Of a stretch of 64,000 bases of DNA, positions 49,856 to 61,800 are shown piece after piece (the stretch's first letter is position 1; each line of letters begins with the position of its first letter). The translations under genes and the position numbers were made by a program. The stretch spans positions 5,698,264 to 5,762,263 of the forward strand of contig OX457034.1 in the NCBI GenBank assembly GCA_949752745.1. The letters run 5' to 3'. The notes below the pieces were generated by a model. It saw only the letters and a program-made list of their open reading frames with translations, did no database searches and was not told where the DNA came from. This DNA comes from Protula sp. h YS-2021 (taxonomy: Eukaryota; Annelida; Polychaeta; Sabellida; Serpulidae).

Positions 49856-52800
49856 CTAGCTGATGGAAAAAGCAGAAACTGCAGCCACCTGCATCCAGCG
49901 CTGCAAGGCTTTCTCGTACTCCTGTGCGTAGAACGTGAAGACGTCATCACAATCGTGCCTGACGTCAGAGCCGTGCGGGTTGTAGGCGTAGCAGTTGTCG
50001 CGCACGAGCAGCATGTCGTCGTGGAAGTCCTCCCAGCTGCCGTACTCCCCTGCCTGCCGCGCGCACACACAACACATACATGGTCAGGGTCATGGCTGAG
50101 GCACCGTGTCAGGGTCACGGCCGAGGCAATATGTCAGGGTCATGGCCGAGGCACCGTGTCAGGGTCATGGCCGAGCTATCGTGTCAGGGTCATGGCCGAG
50201 CCACCGTGTCAGGGTCATGGCCGAGGGTCCGTGTCAGGGTCATGGCCGAGCCATCGTGTCAGGGTCATGGCCGAGCCACCGTGTCAGGTTCATGGCCGAG
50301 CCACCGTGTCAGGGTCATGGCCGAGCCACCGTGTCAGGGTCATGGCCGAGGCATTGTGTCAGGGTCATGCCCGAGGCACCGTGTCAGGGTCATGGCCGAG
50401 ACACCGTGTCAGGGTCATGGTCGAGGCACTGTGTCAGGGTCATGGCCGAGCCACCGTGTCAGGTTCATGGCCGAGCCACCGTGTCAGGGTCATGGCCGAG
50501 GGACCGTGTCAGGGTCATGGCCGAGGCATGGTGTCAGGGTCATGGTCGAGGCACTGTGTCAGGGTCATGGCCGAGACACCGTGTCAGGGTCATGGTCGAG
50601 GCACTGTGTCAGGGTCATGGCCGAGCCATCGTGTCAGGGTCATGGCCGAGCCATAGTGTCAGGGTCATGGCCGAGGCACCGTGTCAGGGTCATGGCCGAG
50701 ACACCGTGTCAGGGTCATGGTCGAGGCACTGTGTCAGGGTCATGGCCGAGCCATCGTGTCAGGGTCATGGCCGAGGGACCGTGTCAGGGTCATGGCCGAG
50801 GCATTGTGTCAGGGTCATGGCCGAGGCACCGTGTCAGGGTCATGGCCGAGACACCGTGTCAGGGTCATGGTCGAGGCACTGTGTCAGGGTCATGGCCAAG
50901 GCATTGTGTCAGGGTCATGGCCGAGGCACCGTGTCATGGTCATGGCCAAGCCAACGTGTCAGGGTCATGGCCGAGGCACTGTGTCAGGGTCATGGCCGAG
51001 CCATCGTGTCAGGGTCATGGCCGAGCCACCGTGTCAGGGTCATGGCCGAGCAACCGTGTCAGGGTCATGGCTGAGCCATCGTGTCAGGGTCATGGCCGAG
51101 ACACCGTGTCAGGGTCATGGTCGAGGCACTGTGTCAGGGTCATGGCCGAGGCATTGTGTCAGGGTCATGGCCGAGCCATCGTGTCAGGGTCATGGCCTAG
51201 GCACCGTGTCAGGGTCATGGCTGAGCCATCGTGTCAGGGTCATGGCCGAGCCATCGTGTCAGGGTCATGGCCTAGGCACCGTGTCAGGGTCATGGCTGAG
51301 CCATCGTGTCAGGGTCATGGCCGAGGCACTGTGTCAGGGCTCATGCACGAACCACCGCGTCAGGGTCAGGGCCGAGGCACGGTGTCAGGGTCACGGCCGA
51401 GCCATAAGGATACCATCAGGATTAGATTTTAAAAGTTCCCAGCAAATATAGTCTGCCACACTTACAATAAAAACGGTTACAACGACGTCACGTTTGTAGC
51501 AACATTATATTTCACTTTTTATTTTATTAAAAGATTTATCAAAACTATTTTCAAAAGGCCAAATGAGAGTAGAGCCTCGACTAATTCTCAAGATTAGCCG
51601 GACAAGCCAGGTTTAGATAGTTTGATAAGAAATATTTATTTTACTGTGAAACTGTTAAAGGTTTTCTTAGTCAACAATCCCATAATGCTGCGATGAGAAG
51701 AATACACACATCAGAATTAGCTGCTGAAGACCTGGCTTCAGTTATTGACAAACTGTTGTTTTAGGCCTCAAAACAATTCTTGGCAATGCACACAACATCC
51801 GGGACACTTAGCCCTGAATGCTTACCAGTAACCGATTTCTTTATTCCCATCATTCACAGAGCTGCAATTTCAAGCATTTAGTGGTATTTGGACACAATTG
51901 CAATATATTTTCTGAAAGACACCATGGATTTGCTGTGACTCACCTCGAGCTTCCTCTTGATGGTGCTGAAGTCCATGGGCCGAGCGACGATCGTGTAGTA
52001 GTCGGGAACTTCCGCCGGGTCCACTGTCACGTGAGCAAACAAAAACAAAACGTGCCTTGATTATATACAAGCTGGCATTTTACTCCTATACATCTATACT
52101 ATTTTCTTATTTTTTATATATTTATTTGTTATTTGTTCTTTTTTTTTGCTTTATTTTCGAATTTCTTATTTATTAGAAGAGTTCTAACAATATTAGTTGA
52201 AATATCATTCGGATAAATGTAAAACTAAAAATGGCGACGAGAATCGAGGGTAATTCAAAATATAAGCGGCAAGCGAATCGCAATAAATCACAAAGCTTGG
52301 ACCATCGCTCTGCTTAAAATTTTATACAGCACACGATGATGCCCATAATTAAAAACAAGAATGGCCAAGGACATTGTGACCAGCCGAGATCTAGTGAATC
52401 TATGAATAAGCTTGTCTGGTTGCCGAAAGTGGTAGTCACATTGTACAAACTTGTCCAAGGACAAAGGCCCAGCTAACGAAAAGCGATAAAACCAAATCCG
52501 GCGTGCTTGAACAAGGGAATTTCCCTGAAAAATTGGGCTTCAAAGGACGAGATGGCAATGAGCTAGCTAAATAATTAATTTAGCAACGGACCCGAACATA
52601 GACCGATAAATACATACAAAGATTTTTTTCCCAGAAAAATAACTTCGAACAATGTATTTGGCCAATTTCTGGCGTATCGCCAAAATGAATAACTTTAAAA
52701 ATAGGCCTACCTAGGGAATATTCGTGCAAAATTTGAAGAAAATCTGATCAAAATTGTGGGAGAAGAAGCATTTTGAAAATTGGCAACAAAAAATTTCAAA

Positions 52801-55800
52801 TGTCCCCCATTTAGCCAATTTTTGGCGGATCGCCAAAAAGAGTAATTTTTCAAGAGAAGTGTACCTAGAGAACAACTTAGCAAAATTGGAAAGGAATCCG
52901 ATCAAAATTATTGGAGAAGAAGCAATTTGAAACTTAGATACCAAAAAAATAAAAAATGTCCCCCATTTGGCCAATTTTTGGCGGATCGCCAAAATGAGTA
53001 ATTTTTGAGAAAAAAAAAGCCTACCTAGGGAATATTTGTACAAAATATGAAGAAAATCTGATCAAAATTGTGGGAGAAGAAGCATTTTGAAAATTGGCAA
53101 CCAAAAATTTTCAAATGTCCCCAATTTAGCCAATTTTTTGGCGGATCGCCAAAAAGAGTAATTTTTCAAGAGAGGTATACCTAGAGAACAACTTTTCAAA
53201 ATTGGAAAGGAATCCGATCAAAATTGTGGGAGAAGAAGCAATTTGAAAATTAGATACCAAAAAATTAAAAAAAATGTCCCCAATTTGGCAAATTTTTGGC
53301 GGATCGCCAAAATGAGAAATTTTTGAAAAGAGGCCTACCTAGGCAACATTTGTGAAAAATATTAAGAAAATCTGATCAAAATTGTGGGAGAAGAAGCATT
53401 TTGATAATTGGCAACCATGAAATTACAAATGTCCCCAATTTGACCAATTTTTGGCGGATCGCCAAAAAAAAAGAGTAATTCTTCAAGAGACGTGTACCTA
53501 GAGAACAACTTTTCAAAATTGGAAAGGAATCCGATCAAAATTAGGGGAGAAGAAGCAATTTGAAAATTAGATATCAAAAATTTTTAAAAATGTCCCCCAT
53601 TTGGCCAATTTTTGGCGGATCGCCAAAATGAGTAATTTTTGAAAAGAGGCCTACCTAGGGAATATTTGTGCACAATATTAAGAAAATCTGATCAAAATTG
53701 TGGGAGAAGAAGCATGTTGAAAGTTGGCAACCGAAAAATTTCAAATGTCCCCCATTTGGCCAATTTTTGGCGGATCGCCAAAAAAAAAATTTTTACAGAG
53801 AGGTATACCTAGAGAACATTCGTGTAAAATTTGAGAGGAATCCGATCAAAACTGAAGGAGAAGAAGCATTTTAAGTTTACACACGTACATACGAACATAC
53901 AGACGACGAATACCCCTCTATTGATAGGATAAGACCAGCCCGACATAGTCGGCTGGTCTAAAAAATTCAGGCTTTGCCGGATACGGCCCCGAATTACCGA
54001 CGATTCGGTCCAGCCCTAGCACACTTTAGTAGACGATGAATGTGGGCGTGGCACTGACCGGGCTGAGTGAACCAGGACGCGGCCGGTAAGTCTCCCTTCT
54101 GCTTGTACATGCCGCGGTAGCGGGACACCTTCTGTAGTAGTCTGAAAGCACGTACCGAGAAAATACACACACACAAAGAACACATGAGACACAGGAACAA
54201 GCAGATACAAGAACACACGAGACACAAGAACACACGAGTCACGAGAACACACGAGATACAAGAATACACGAGATACAAGGACACACGAGACACAAGAACA
54301 CACGACATACAAGAACACACGAGATACAAGAACACACGAGACACAGGAACATACGAGACAAGAACACACGAGATACAAGAATACACGAGATACAAGAACA
54401 CACGAGATACAAGGACACACGAGACACAAGAACACACGAGACACAAGAACACACGAGTCACGAGAACACACGAGATACAAGAATACACGAGATACAAGGA
54501 CACACGAGACACAAGAACACACGAGACAAGAACACACGAGATACAAGAACACACGAGACACGAGAACACACGAGATGCAAGAACACACGAGACAAGAACA
54601 CACGAGACACAAGAACACACGAGATACAAGAATACACGAGATACACGAACACACGAGACACAAGAACACACGAGATACAAGAACACACGAGATACAAGAA
54701 TACACGAGATACAAGAATACACGAGACACAAGAACACACAAGACACGAGAACACACGAGATACAAGAACACGATACAAGAGAACATACGAGATACAAGAA
54801 CACATGAGACACGAGAACACACGCGATACAACAACACACACGAGACAAGAACACACGAGATACAAGAACACACAACACAAAATACAAGAAAATACAAGAC
54901 AATGAGTCGCTAAATCGCAGCGCGAAGTCAAGTCTACGCATTAAACAAAATTCTCTCGAGATTCCGTAAGCAGGAGGCAGCCTGAATTCTTATGCAGCCC
55001 GAATTCTGTCCGAATACTCAATTTTTATAAATCTGCATAAATTTACAGAATGCGTTTTAGACGTGGCCAAGCACCTATCCGACTTTCCGATCAAAACTGT
55101 ATACAGTGTTTATATCCACAACTCCGCAAAGAAGCGGAAGATACTTGTTCTTCGGGTGGTCGCGGATACTTCTGATCTTCACAGCAATAATGTACTGACA
55201 CCAGCACTGATATACTTTTTACCCCGTAAGTACAGTTACACATTTAAAACAACCCCTCTATTGTGGACAGTCAAATTGCTGTCCATATGTTGTACGTTGT
55301 GTAAACAACCCCTATCAGCTTCTTACTCGGTGGTGTTTGTTTTTTCGCTATTGTTATCTGTGGGTTTTGAGTACATTATATTGAACACAGTGCATGTAAA
55401 GACAATAGGGCTTATTACAAAAGATGTGTGCTTAAGGGAGAAGCTTTTTACTACTAAACCCTATTGACATTTAAAATTTTATAAAAGGTGTTAAGTATGA
55501 ATATTGGTGATGTGAAAAGAAAACGGAACGAACTTTCACTATCTGATAAAGTTAAAATAATCAAAGCTAGTGATGGAAAAAGTGTAAAAAAATAGCCAAA
55601 GATTTTAGTTGTAGTTGTCAAATAGAACAGGACCTCGAAATTAGGGACACCCCGCCATTGGGGACAAAGTTCTTCAGTCACTTTTTGTCCCTAATAGCGG
55701 GGTTTCACTGTACTTAACAGCAATGCAGTACTTTGCAGAGGGTCGGGGTACCTAACAAGACGACGGGCATATGTCAACTTACATGAGCGCTTGCCTGGCC

Positions 55801-58800
55801 CAGGCGGTCACGTGACTCTCGGCATCGTCAGCCCTTGCCGGTGGCTTCCGCTTCCGTTTGGCGCTCTCCTCGAAGTGCCCAGGGCCTCCTGAAAACATTC
55901 AGCCGAGGATGTGTGAAAGGACCGCAAGGTTATTTAGGTTTATTTTACACGAACAAGACCAGAACCTCCAATGTGTGTTGGGTGGACTCGACCACGATGA
56001 GCCTTTGTTATAAGCAAAATGAGCAGGATCGCCGATAGATTATATGACGGGAGCGTGCTGAGAAAGCAAAATGAGCAGGAACGCCGATCGATTACATGAC
56101 GGGAGCGTGCTGAGAAAGCAAAATGAGCAGGAACGCCGATCGATTACATGACGGGAGCGTGCTGAGAAAGCACAGACATTTATCACACATTCTACAGCGA
56201 TCACACGATCATACCCCCATCGATGAGTCGCCGAGAAACGAATGGGCCTAAAACCAGATACGGATACGCTTTAACACAACCTATGATCCGTAGATACGGT
56301 CCGTACAGCCAGCACCAGGAAAGTAAGAAGTTAGAAACGTTCTCAGATACGGCTTTCAATTATACCAAAATGCTCAGGGCGTTACTCTTATGTTCTTTCG
56401 TGTTTACACCTATTTTAGTGTCTGGAGTGTTGACTGACTGTACAGTCACCACAGGCTAGCTTTTAATACAATGAATGCCTCACCAGCTCGGTAAAAAATT
56501 CCTACTGGGAGTCTATGATCGCAATTTTCTGTGCAACAACCCATATTTTTTATTTTTATTCATACCTTTTGATATAAATGCACGTTTTTTTTCTGTTTTT
56601 TTTTTATTTTAAAATCTTTTTGTTACTGGGTGCTTTTGTATGTTTTCTTTGAGGAGTGAGGTTTTGGTATTTTGGCCGTATAGCTCGCCAGCACGTCAAA
56701 GGCTATCTTTCACCTCGGAACTACCGAAAAAACTTCACCACGAAATCCTTTGTTGACGGAAAATTTCTAGCCCCTGATCACTGACTATACCCATCACTTC
56801 ATTTAATACGAGGGACAGGAGATAGAAGCGGTAAGAGCACATGGTAATTGCTGTCAACAAAATGCTTTATTCTAACTCAGCTTGATAAGCCAGATGCAAA
56901 TTTGTCAATCCTTTCGACTTCAATATTCCTTATTTCCGATACATGACCAATGAAAATTATTCTTGTCAATTTCATGAATTTTGATCTGTAACCATTCGTT
57001 CTCCCCCCCCACCCCCCCCTTGGTATAGGTGTAAGTATGATAGTTGCCCTGTATATTGTGATATACTTGAAACTCTCTTTCGGTGAGAACTCTTTGCAAG
57101 TCCTTGTTTTCTTTGTGTCTGCAGACCGTTTGTACGGATTACAGAATTTCCCGACAGGGCCTTGAGAAGCGCATGTGAGTCTTTGGCACCTACTGAACGA
57201 ACACGAGCGTCCCAATGAGCACATTCTCTGCCCCTTCCAACCCCCACCCCCTCCCTCGCACCCGCAACGAATTCATTTATCGTACAACTAAAACCTGCAG
57301 TATATATGAACTTTCCACAAATTAAGAAACAACACATTACTTGCAACAGATTTATCTGCCAAAAAAAGTCGTGTTCACATGCAACATGGCGACTTGAATT
57401 TTCCACTTAAAAACAACATCCGGCATACGTCACAATCTCGGCCTCACGAGGCCCGGGCGTGATGTAAATATTGTCACGAGGGCATCATGATCCGAGCAAT
57501 TAAGCTCTAATGCAGAACAGCTTGGCCACCAATCACTTTCTGACGCATAAACGAGTGCATAACTAAAAGTCATCCCAAGAATCCAGGGGCCTCCCTCAGG
57601 TAAACATAAGCAACATTACCACAACCACTATCATTATGAACAATTTATGACGCACCTATAAAATTTCCATACCCCCTCCTCCCTTTAAACCAACCGTTCC
57701 CTACCTCTTCCCTATCCCCTCACCATCCCCGGTCGCAATCTAAAAATAGAACGGCCAGTGGACACAAACCATGAATGTACAGGGATATATCACACGCTTC
57801 CAACTGAAATCCATCTGGTTTCCTATTTAGTGTAAACCAAAACCTACTTCTCCCCGACTTCACCCCATAGATAGCCGGCACCCATTTTCTATTTTTCTTT
57901 CACTTATATATAAAAATTAATGGCAAAATATTCTGAAAATGTAGAAATCTGTGTAACACTTTCAGGCATGGTATAATGGTAGAACCATTCCACCCCAAAC
58001 AGACAAAATGTGCGCCCCTCGTTTTCCCACAATGCCTTTGGTCAATGTTAACTCAGACCCTACCAGCTCGTCACCTAACAGCGACTTCGCAACCGCCTCT
58101 GTAAAACTATGAAACATGGACAGCAAAAAGAGCAGCAGAAAACTATAACGTAACACACCTGAGTACTGACCCAGGGCAGAATTCAGCTTTGGGACCAGAG
58201 ATACAGCAATAGCTCAAACAATTCTCGACTCAGCAGTCTGGGCAAGAATAAGGATTCCACCATAATATACAGCTAGGATCTGTGACGAAGGTAGGACGAT
58301 GACAAAATTAGGACAGTGACGAATGTAGGACTGTGACGAAGGTAGGACGGTAACGAAGTTACAACGGTGACGAAGGTAGGACGGTGACGAAGGTAGGACA
58401 GTGACGAAGGTAGGACGGTGACGAAGGTAGGACGGTGACGAAGTTAGGACGTTGACGAAGGTAGGGTAGGGCGGTTTGACGTCGATTCCACTTTCTGTTA
58501 TCGAAATTTGTTTTTCACAATATCCTGCCAACAACAAACACAGACTTAACATAATGACGTCACACGCATTCCAGTCACGACCTTTCAATCCCGCCAACTT
58601 AGATGTTTCTGCGACGTTCAGCGGTTGAGAAGGTCTGCACACAAGAACCCAACGACCTGCCCAAGGCCTTAATACGACCTTACTTGCTTTTCTCGCGATA
58701 CCTTGCTCACATTTTATTCCCTCCAGACACAAACATACGGAATGTATAAAATTTATGTCTTCCCCCACCTCCCCACAACACAGGACTAAGGTGCATGGGA

Positions 58801-61800
58801 ACAAGCTCACCAGCTGCTTCGGGGATGTCGCTGGTGACAGGCTGCGTGACGTAGTCTGGGTTTGTCTCCCTCCCCCCCCCCCCACCATATGGGACTTAGT
58901 TGCAATGGGAACAAGCTCACCAGCTGCTTCGGGGATGTGGCTGGTGACAGGCTGTGTGACGTAGTCTGGGTTTGTCTCCCCCCTCCCCCACCATATGGGA
59001 CTTAGCTGCATGGGAACAAGCTCACCAGCTACTTCGGGGATGTAGCTGCTGACAGGCCGCGTGACGTAGTCTGGGTTTGTCTCCCCCCCCTCCCCCACCA
59101 TATGGGACTTAGCTGCATGGGAACAAGCTCACCAGCTACTTCGGGGATGTAGCTGCTGACAGGCCGCGTGACGTAGTCTGGGTTTGTCTCCCCCCCTCCC
59201 CCACCATATGGGACTTAGCTGCATGGGAACAAGCTCACCAGCTACTTCGGGGATGTAGCTGCTGACAGGTCGCGTGACGTAGTCTGGGTTTGTCTCCCAC
59301 CTCCCCCACCATATGGGACTTAGCTGCATGGGAACAAGCTCACCAGCTACTTCGGGGATGTAGCTGCTGACAGGCCGCGTGACGTAGTCTGGGTTTGTCT
59401 CCCCCCTCCCCCACCATATGGGACTTAGCTGCATGGGAACAAGCTCACCAGCTACTTCGGGGATGTAGCTGCTGACAGGTCGCGTGACGTAGTCTGGGTT
59501 TGTCTCCCCCCCCTCCCCCACCATATGGGACTTAGCTGCATGGGAACAAGCTCACCAGCTACTTCGGGGATGTAGCTGCTGACAGGCCGCGTGACGTAGT
59601 CTGGGTTTGTCTCCCCCCTCCCCCACCATATGGGACTTAGCTGCATGGGAACAAGCTCACCAGCTACTTCGGGGATGTAGCTGCTGACAGGCCGCGTGAC
59701 GTAGTCTGGGTTTGTCTCCCCCCTCCCCCACCATATGGGACTTAGCTGCATGGGAACAAGCTCACCAGCTACTTCGGGGATGTAGCTGCTGACAGGCCGC
59801 GTGACGTAGTCTGGGTTTGTCTCCCCCCTCCCCCACCATATGGGACTTAGCTGCATGGGAACAAGCTCACCAGCTACTTCGGGGATGTAGCTGCTGACAG
59901 GCCGCGTGACGTAGTCTGGGTTTGTCTCCCCCCTCCCCCACCATATGGGACTTAGCTGCATGGGAACAAGCTCACCAGCTACTTCGGGGATGTAGCTGCT
60001 GACAGGCCGCGTGACGTAGTCTGGGTTTGTCTTCCCCCTCCCCCACCATATGGGACTTAGCTGCATGGGAACAAGCTCACCAGCTACTTCGGGGATGTAG
60101 CTGCTGACAGGCTGCGTGACGTAGTCTGGGTTTGTCTCCCCCCTCCCCCACCATATGGGACTTAGGTGCATGGGAACAAGCTCACCAGCTGCTTCGGGGA
60201 TGTAGCTGGTGACAGGCTGCGTGACGTAGTCTGGGTTTGTCTCCCCCCTCCCCCACCATATGGGACTTAGGTGCATGGGAACAAGCTCACCAGCTACTTC
60301 GGGGATGTAGCTGGTTGCAGGCTGCGTGACGTAGTCTGGGTTTGTCTCCATCTGCTGACTTGACAAATCCGACATCGCCAGTGGATCAATGCCCGCCGTC
60401 TCCATCCTGACACAACTTTCCCCACTCACTGCAAAAATACGGTCGAAAACACACGTCATACAGACGTCACAGACACGTGATCCGGCCTGTAGGCCAGTCA
60501 CATCGCCAGCGGCTCAATGCCCCTCGTCTCCAGCCTGACACAGCCTTCCCGACTCACCGCTAACATACCACCAACAACACACGTCATAAAGACGTCACAG
60601 TGACGTCACAGACACGTGATCCGACCTGCAGGCCAGTCACATCGCCAGCGGGTCAATGCCCCTCGTCTCCACCCTGACACAGCCTTTCCGACTCACCGCT
60701 AACATCCCGCCAACAACACACGTCATACAGACGTCATACTGACGTCACAGACACGTGACTCAGTCTGCAGGCCAGCGGGTCAATGCCACTTTCTCTACCC
60801 CATTCACTACTCATGACCACGATGACAAGGGGAAAGGTAGTGTTTGGATGCCTATTCGACTGCGCTAACTATTTCTAATATACTGATGAGCTGTTTCCAT
60901 CTGATAATTAGTTAGGATACACTTTTTAATTTCTGATAAAGGGAACCACTCTTTGGATGGAAAACAATTAATTGCTTGGCCTCATTCGCACATTGGCAGC
61001 CCATTTTAACCACATCTCAACACGAGTTGGTGAATTTCCTAGCACTTTTACACCCTGCTTAGAGAACTTTTCTCACAAGCACAGAAACATGCCTTAGGAA
61101 TGAATCAGTAAAGAGCTGAGAGAAAGTCAGGGCGTACCGTCCATGGCGTCCGTGTCCGTTCCTTCCGCTGTCGCCTCACTCACGGACTCTTCCTCCCCGG
61201 ATCTCCCTGAGATTACGCCCTCCCCCTCCCCCTCCTCCCCCACAACCTCTTCGACCTGCTGTGGCTGTGGGTACTGCTGCTGGGGGAAGCCTCCACGTAA
61301 ATGCGTCTCCTCCGCGTGTGCTTGACTAGATGCACTTGGCACAGACGACTGAACCACGCTCGCCGCGCCTTCCGCGCTCGCCGCCGCAACGCGTACGGCG
61401 GTGGGATCTATTCGAGAGGTTTCTGCTTCTCTTCCAACAGAAACTGGCAGTGTACTCAACACAGGTTTTATAGTCTTTGGTTGGCGAGTGACAGAAACGG
61501 GTTCTGATCCAGTCTGCATTTCAACCGTTTCCGTCTCACTCGCTGTGGAAAATGATAAATCTCCTTCATCTGTTTGTATCTGAAAGGGGAGAAAAAAACC
61601 ACGGTCGTTAAGGGATTCTTTCAAATAGTTCAAGTTTAAATGTCAAAATCCACTTACATAACATGCTGACCTGCTAAAAGCAAGTCTGTTAACCTTCCTG
61701 CCCCGACAGGTTTGATTGACAGCGTCACTCACCAGGCTCCTCGAGTCGTCCGCCTCCTGATTGGCTGCTTTCTGTGCCGGCTCGTCCTCCTCCATTAACT

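Noticed and set aside
50080..51432. Forward open frames of up to 450 codons (HGRGTVSGSWPRHRVRVMAE type)
   Set aside because: The unit is 25 bp, all three forward frames are open and related by shifting, and the stretch is an intron of the minus-strand bromodomain gene.
53994..54941. Open frames of 207-315 codons on both strands (VFLYLVCSC type and THETQEHTR type)
   Set aside because: Products of a 17-bp array lacking stop codons; hydrophobic appearance is a by-product of the repeat.
57962..58156. 64-codon minus-strand frame with signal-peptide-like start
   Set aside because: It sits in an intron, is short and has no supporting motif; hydrophobic starts are common by chance.
58214..59101. 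295-codon minus-strand frame as an independent gene
   Set aside because: It joins the e5-derived array to a 16-bp minisatellite in a frame displaced by C-tract length changes; no separate domain.
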